From Xiphias gladius (Eukaryota > Chordata > Actinopteri > Istiophoriformes > Xiphiidae), in assembly GCF_016859285.1 (NCBI RefSeq), contig NC_053410.1:21159558-21223557 (forward strand): 64,000 nucleotides of DNA, read 5' to 3'. The notes beneath the pieces are model-generated. The model was not told where the DNA came from. It made no database searches and saw nothing but the letters and a program-made list of their open reading frames with translations. The translations under genes were made by a program, and so were the position numbers. Shown piece after piece: positions 57,559-64,000 of this stretch. Numbering within the stretch: position 1 is the stretch's first letter; every line of letters begins with the position of its first letter.

Positions 57559-60020
57559 ACTGCTGGATATAACTTTCAGGAGATATTCAGGAGGTATCTG
57601 CAGGTAATGCATTGATAGGCTTTATATAGAAATAACATGTAAAATTGCAAACAATATCAGTCAGTCATCTGTTCTCATTTATTTGTTTAATTTCTTGAAG
57701 TGCTTATTTTTTGATGAAGGATGCTGTCTGTCTATATTTTTTCTAGCATCCTCTCCACTCTCGGATGATCCATTCGCTGTGCCGGGAAGTCATATCTCCT
57801 CCTGGCCCTGGCTGTCTGATCCTGAGGTGTAATCCTGGGTCACCATTGGCACTGTTGTCTGGTTAACAAAAATAATGCCCTGCCCAGGGCAGCATCAGCC
57901 CATATTGTCTTCAGCCACAATAATACAATTGTGACTTTGCTTTGATGACCCTCTGCAGCTACAGCAGCAGCACTGGCAACAACAATGCCTCTTAATCCAG
58001 AGCAACAGCTTCTCTCAGATGAATCCAGCCTCCACAAATTAGTGGCTGCTGCGCTGTAGCATTGGGTCTGGCACCATGGGCGAGATGTGAGATTTAAATA
58101 ATTTCTGAGGCTGTGGAGGAGTCTAGAAAACGGCAGACAAGCTGACTAATAACACAGGATCCAGTAACAAGGGCTGCTCCAATGGTAATGACTCCTCACT
58201 CCAGAAATATCTGATTTCCTGCAAAAAACTACAGTCATCTCAGGCTGAGGTTGGCATTTAAATTCCTGCAATAAGAGAAAAAAAAACTGAAATAATTGGG
58301 ATACAAACAAAGCATAGAGGGGATTTTATTTTGGTGCACAGAGGAATATCTGATATGGGAATATTTATTGGATACCAAATACAATAAATCATGGGGACAT
58401 TTAAACCTATATAACCTCATTTTTTACAACTGTATGACTATACAATCATCACAGCCCTCAGGAGACCTAAAAATTGATGCAACAAATGGTAGGTTTTTTA
58501 TCTGGCAAGCGATTTCAAAGGGAGCCCACATCAGATCTCACAAGTGTCGTTTGTGCTCTCCTTTTGTGGAGGAATACTGTGAGGGAGTCGGGCCTATTCA
58601 CCACTCAGCTATCAGAATAACTCTAATTAGGCTATTTTTAACACATCCTTTTCAACAGCTCTTGGGTGTTTACATTTGCTAATGACAGCCTGAGTAAAAA
58701 TCATCTATCAGCTAGCATCACCATCATCGTCACTAACACATTAACATGATTTCTCTCCCAAGAAAAATGCCATCTAACCAGGGTGCCGTCACTATTTATA
58801 TAAGGCATGCATATGTAGCTGCAGTATGCAAACCTTTATATTTATGTGGCATATTTACATTTGCACATTACATGTAAGCGAACTAATTCATGGGCGCCGA
58901 GGCACGTAGTAACTGGTGTTTTTTTGCTCCAGTGATAGTAAGACAGCTCTTTCAAATCAGTGCTTGCACCAGATTAGACCCTTTTAAAAACACTTTTTGC
59001 AGCCGTGTGATTTACGTCCTTTTCATTTAGTTTTTTGTCAACTTAAAAAAAACAGCTTACATTTGAAGTTTCTCTGTCAACAAACACCACTTCTGGTTAT
59101 GAGAATACTTTGTTTACCCTGCATGCAAAAAAGAAAATCCTTTTATTATTTCTTCAGGGGTTTGAAGTGTGTCTGAGGTATTCAGCAGGGGGTTTATGGT
59201 CACCTCGTTGTCCAATAAAGGTATTTCTAAGCTCATGATGTATCTTCATAATATGACAGCCCGGAGTTATATTTTTGGCTGTGATATTAGTGGACTGTCA
59301 TTTAATTCATAAGGGACAGGACAGCATACCCAGGGCTTGTGTCTGGTGTTACCATCTGACAATTCAGGCTCTATTACTCCATCTAGTGGCCAAGTGGCAT
59401 AAAAGGCGACAACTGCAATCTTCTGTACAGTGGAAAAGAGTTTTATTTGTATTTCTTAATTGTTTTAATTTTTTTTTTAAGTAAGAAAATAACCAATTCC
59501 TAAACCATCAGAAGAAGTAATGTAGCATTCTCTCGGGAGGGTCAGTTCACCAAACCCTCAGGCTAGGCCAAGTCTTCTCATTATTATTTGCCACCAAAAC
59601 AAAACACAAAACACATTTGTGTGGAGAATTATACCAGGGACAATAGTCGCCCTTGACTACTGACCAAACCTCTTTATTTGGTCAGTGTGATAAATTTGTA
59701 GTTGTAGGTTGCCAAAATATAACAGCTCAGAGGAAACATTATTGGTCCTGAATGCTCCCCTGAGGCCGTCCAGCATATACACCAGGGGATGTTGACTAGA
59801 TCTTTGCTCTCCATTATTATAGTTAATACAGAGTAAATGTCCACACACAAAAGTTGTGCTACGGTATGAGGAGCTGCACACCTCCACAGCCTGCAGGTCA
59901 TGTGGCCTCTCCACATGTCAGTAATTTGCTCTGTGCAGCAAACAAAGACAGTCTCTGGGCAACCAGCGCTCACTAGATCATTATGCCTGACAGCAGATCT
60001 ATGACCTGACCTGTCAGCCA

Positions 60021-60057
60021 ACCACACACACACACCCACACACCCACACACATACAC
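60021..60057. repeat. (CA)n-rich microsatellite
   Basis: CACACA units interrupted by CCC and CAT. Confidence 0.8.
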
Positions 60058-60498
60058 GGAGTGAGTTTCTCCACTGGCCATAATGACTGCAGTTTTGGAT
60101 CCCTTGGAGCCTTTCTCTGCTGAGCTACATGTCATCAGGCGGCTGAACTCCAGTTTGTACCGGACTGGTGGTAGAAATGGACTGGAACCTGGATGTGAAA
60201 ACTCTCCTTTGGCTAGATTTCACCCCCCTGCTGAGTGTGTCACCCTGGCTCCATCACGAAGCGACGTCCCCCTGCTGGATCATTGCTTTGGTCAGCTGAG
60301 CGCTGGAGCGGAGGTGGACCTGGGGGTCAAAGGTCAACAGAAATTCATAATTTTCCATCATGTGGCCTCTGCTCTGTGGGTCCCACCAGGTTTCAGGGAG
60401 AGGCCACAAAAGTGAGGACAAGGCCTGGAACCCCAGGAGGATCCCTGATGCCACTTTGAAAGCAAGACTCAGTGGTACAGCAACAAATAACAGGTTAT

Positions 60499-60538
60499 AT
60501 TGTAACGATTCATTATATAAAAAAAGAATCGTTACAAT
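60499..60538. repeat. Perfect 13-bp inverted repeat
   Basis: ATTGTAACGATTC (60499-60511) and GAATCGTTACAAT (60526-60538) around a 14-base AT-rich loop. It could extrude as a hairpin. It is not a terminator of any gene seen here. Confidence 0.85.
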
Positions 60539-62199
60539 TTTTCAAGAAAAAATGCCAACATTTTCTGGCTCCACGTTCTGAAATGTGAAAATTTTCGGCT
60601 TTTCTTTGTCTTATATGATAGTCAATTGAATATCTTTGAGATCTGGACTGTTGTTTGGACAAACTAGCGGCGCGAATAGATCTTCTTGCGCTCTCAGATA
60701 TTTTTATAGGCGTTTTTCACTACTTCTGACAATTTGTAAACCAAACGATTAATCTCGATCACTTTGTCCCCAAAAGGCAATTTTTTCGCACAGCAATGTA
60801 ATACAGAATACAAGTTAAAACACAGAGCACATGAACACATCATATGAATACAAAGTAGGAAAAAAAAAGGCTGAAACAGGTTGAAAAGCAGTATTTCATT
60901 ACCTTCTCTGGTTGTAAATTTCAAGGCCGTTTCAATTGTGACTGCTGGGCACAGTTTGCACAGTTGCACCTATAACCACACCCAGCAGTGATGTCACTGT
61001 GTACTGCAGTACATCTGCAGCGTGGTGAGAGGTTATAACACTGGGGATCAGCAAAACCAAGATGTCCAGGGGGTGTTCAGTTACTCTAAAAAATCTACTC
61101 TAAAACAAAGTTAGAAAGAAGGTCATTAATGTGTAAAAATATAAAATCTTGCGGCAGTGAAACTCAACAAATGCCACAAACACCATGCCAGCGCTTGTTT
61201 TATAGAGGGCCCCGGTCTGCCCTGCCTCTCTTTAATTGCATTTGAAACTTGGGTTCTGCAGCGCCCCCCCACAGCAGCAGTATTAGCGCAAGGATTGAGA
61301 ACAGTGTGAATGCTTGTGCTAAAATCTATCTTTTCATGTTGTTACACACTATTTGTTATTAAGTATTTTGGGCTTGAGAGCAGCTACTATTGTAGATAGT
61401 TATGCTTCCCAATTCACCTTATCCCAGAGACTTTATCGTTGTTCTGACATCTGAAGGTTCAGCCAGTCCTGTTAAGGTTCAACCAAATTCAGGGAGGACA
61501 TTTTCTAAAACAGCAATGCACAGCAATCTCGCTATGAAGCACACTGGACCTCAGGTGGGTAATGACTGAGTTGGATCTGCTACTGAAGTGCATTGCATAA
61601 CAACATTTCTTTACTGGGCAGTATTCATATTCCATATAAACTGTACTCATATACCCCTATAGGTATTGGTTTTGATTTTCCTTCATTTTTTATATTTAAC
61701 TCTCAGAGCATGAAAACACTCTCTGATTTATACATTCAATCTGCAATGCAGACACTGCAAACATTTGGCGGAACTAAAACTGAATTGGTTTCTGGTGAAT
61801 TAATCACTTCACCCTCATAACACATATTAAATATGAAAGCGTGACCCATAAAAACACACCTCCCTTCGTGTCTCATCACACACGTTAAAGACTCACACTA
61901 TTATTCGGGCAGGCATGTGTTCACTTAGAGAACATAATCCTGCTTTGTTATTTTGTTCCTCCGACTGCAAATTGAAGTAATCATAATTACCTTGAAACAC
62001 ATTATTGTGGTTTAGGAGAAGCTTTACACCACTCAGTTCTAGTGAAGACTTTAAAGTGTTGTCTAGTAAAGGGAGGCTGGATTGATGAATGTATTTAAGC
62101 ATTCTGAGATGCGGGAGGAGAGTGGTGAACACAATGCTGCTCACTGATGCGTTAAAACATCACATTGTCTGATTGACACTTGACTGTTGCTTAGTCAGT

Positions 62200-62375
62200 C
62201 CACCACTTTGGTCCAGATTGAAATGTCTCAACAACTACTGGCTGGATTGCCATGAAATCTGGCTCAGACATGAGTGATTCCCAGAGGGTGAATCGGAATG
62301 ACTTTGGCGAAATCCCTGACTTGTTATCTAGCACCACCTGCAGGTCAAAGATTTCACTCATCCTGTGAAATATGT
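62200..62375 (+). repeat. 5' part of a common teleost repeat
   Basis: CCACCACTTTGGTCCAGATT, ATGTCTCAACAACTACTGGC, TGGATTGCCATGAAATCTGG, CTTTGGCGAAATCCCTGACT and CTAGCACCACCTGCAGGTCA are the opening blocks of the repeat whose end occurs at 49265-49415. Confidence 0.7.
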
Positions 62376-64000
62376 CAGTATTCATTCCTGGTTCCTGGAG
62401 GACGATGAATTTATGCAGATTGGGGTCAGATCTAGAGTCATTACAGACCTAAAAGAACAAGTACAGAGGTCAATTTGTAAGATCATCAGACTGACGCCAT
62501 GTTGTTTATATAACAAATCAATGATCTACTTAACCATTTGCGATTTTAAGTGCGAAGGGATATTTTTTGTTTTTTCTTTGGCAGTTGCTGCCCGATTTTC
62601 AAAGGACCACAAAATAAAACCACTGACAATATAATAAAACTGTGAATGCCGTTTTTAAGGATGGCTTCTCTTCTGATCTGAGACTGTGGACAGACAACTC
62701 ACCGGCAGTTCCACGCTTCAGATACACTTCTACAACCCAGAGGTCAGAACACAGTGACCTCTGAGTGTCTCCTTTTAATAATAATAAAGCTGGACGAAGC
62801 TCATTTCCCACATAATTCATTATGTGTAGACAACACACGGTGTCGTTTTGCTTTGAGGGACATTGAGAGTGAATAGGTTTGAGTTGGTGCTCCGGTGATG
62901 TCATCAGGGAACAGTGTGTCCTATTGTTGTGTTAATTACTGCTCAATGAACTCATGCAGATGAACTGTAGCTTTGCTTAAAGCCTCAGGTAAGAATATGC
63001 TCCCCAGTTAATAAGCTGTGTAGTATACTTTGTGCAACAAAGGGGGGTGTTTAAGAATTTAAATTGAAGCAATTAACTTTTGGGAATCAAGTTAATCAAT
63101 TACACTCAAGGCACTTCAGATGTTTAATGGGCAGAATTCCCCGTTCTTTTGCATGAGTTATGGGGACGTTGGTTGGGATACAAAGTTACCCCGGCACCAG
63201 AAACAACCCTGGAGAAAATGGCGGACCCAGCGTGAGAGCGTAGCTACTGTAGCACCAGTAGCCGATCTCAGGTGAGCCATGTAGAACGAAAGGTGACAAA
63301 CACTGTCAATGCTGGAACTCAATTGTTTTCGTTTTCTCCTGCTCTGGGCTCTTAGAGGTTTACACTCATTCCCAAAATTTACTGTAGGAAATTTGAATTT
63401 TTAATAGTTGATTACCCTGAAAAGGGGCAGAACTGTAACATGGCTGAAACATTAAATATTTCAGCGAAGAGGTGAATTACTTCTGCTGTGCCGGAGTAGT
63501 TAACCCTGGCAGTCATTTACTATCAAGAAAAGTCAATCTAATTGAGTTACCTGAATGTAATTATTGTAAAAATAAAACACAGTTTTTTATTTTAAAAGTA
63601 AAACTACTTCTCCTACTAACTCACACATAGAATATTTCTCGTCTTATATTTGTCTTACACTGGTCAGAGATTTGGCAGTGGTACTCCAGTAGTAGGTAAT
63701 GTTACCTTAAGCCGCAAGCCTCAGGCAGAGATGAGGAGCAGGCAACAGAGTTCAGCCCCAGGTTTTGTGATTTTCAGACTTGTAGTTTTCAGCGGCAGCT
63801 GATGCTGATTCAAACCAGAATTATACTTCTCTGGGCTGCAAAGAAGTGAGAGTGCATGGCGGTTGCTCAGATAGGTTTACATGCAGGTTTCTTTTATAAC
63901 AGTATGTAGTACGTTTTGCTTTCATCTCTATTCGGAACCCAAGTCCTGACAAGAGTTGAATCAACCAAGCTTTGCTTGATGCGCAGGCCCGCACAACGCA

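Larger units (their letters stand above)
57560..64000. other. Intergenic DNA at the right end of the window
   Basis: No gene can be supported. The segment at about 60080-60460 is GC-richer with ORFs on both strands but no recognisable protein. A CA-type microsatellite lies at 60021-60057. The last ~800 bases look like fish interspersed repeat sequence (AAACCAGAATTATACTTCTC near 63810). Confidence 0.4.

Noticed and set aside
58296..58682. 128-codon plus-strand ORF
   Set aside because: AT-rich, no domain, no splice context. Chance ORF.
59674..60135. 153-codon minus-strand ORF
   Set aside because: Includes translated CA microsatellite (VCGCVGVCV) and no recognisable domain.

Overview
This is a vertebrate nuclear window, almost certainly from a percomorph-type teleost fish. 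The genes have many GT-AG introns, codon use is vertebrate, and most of the DNA is intron or intergenic sequence carrying dispersed repeats typical of teleosts (MITEs, Tc1 relics, CA/TA microsatellites). No CRISPR array, operon, tRNA or rRNA gene was seen. Three protein-coding genes can be assembled exon by exon, and each gives an unbroken reading frame of about family length.

Layout. (1) About 1-1250: CpG-containing sequence with a YY1-like motif and no gene I can name. (2) 2607-8343, minus strand: mocos, molybdenum cofactor sulfurase, 15 coding exons, 837 codons. Its 5' end lies in a CpG-rich promoter near 8.35-8.65 kb. (3) 8.7-14.5 kb: AT-rich intergenic or 5'-intronic DNA, including a locally repeated segment (9.25-10.55 kb) and a MITE. 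(4) 14603-21249, plus strand: pcbp4, a poly(C)-binding protein with three KH domains, 12 coding exons, 434 codons. It is divergent (head-to-head) from mocos. Its 3' UTR ends near 22.2 kb. (5) 23.9-25.2 kb: a CpG-rich island that looks like the promoter and untranslated first exon of the next gene. (6) 32774-46558, plus strand: vwc2 (Brorin), a secreted von Willebrand factor C protein with BMP-modulating family members, 3 coding exons, 310 codons, and a large second coding intron full of nested repeats. (7) 46.9-64 kb: intergenic, with Tc1 relics, dispersed teleost repeats and possible conserved non-coding elements, but no supportable gene.

The three genes do not share a pathway: Mo-enzyme maturation, RNA binding, and extracellular BMP modulation. 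Their linkage matters for synteny, because the human orthologues lie on three different chromosomes. I found no sign of a new multi-gene system. The less explained content is repetitive: an unnamed ~580 bp element present twice, a dispersed array-like repeat split by a Tc1 relic, a nest of repeats inside vwc2, a Penelope-like reverse transcriptase relic, and several near-perfect palindromes. All homology calls come from reading the sequence and recalling protein families; no database search was run.
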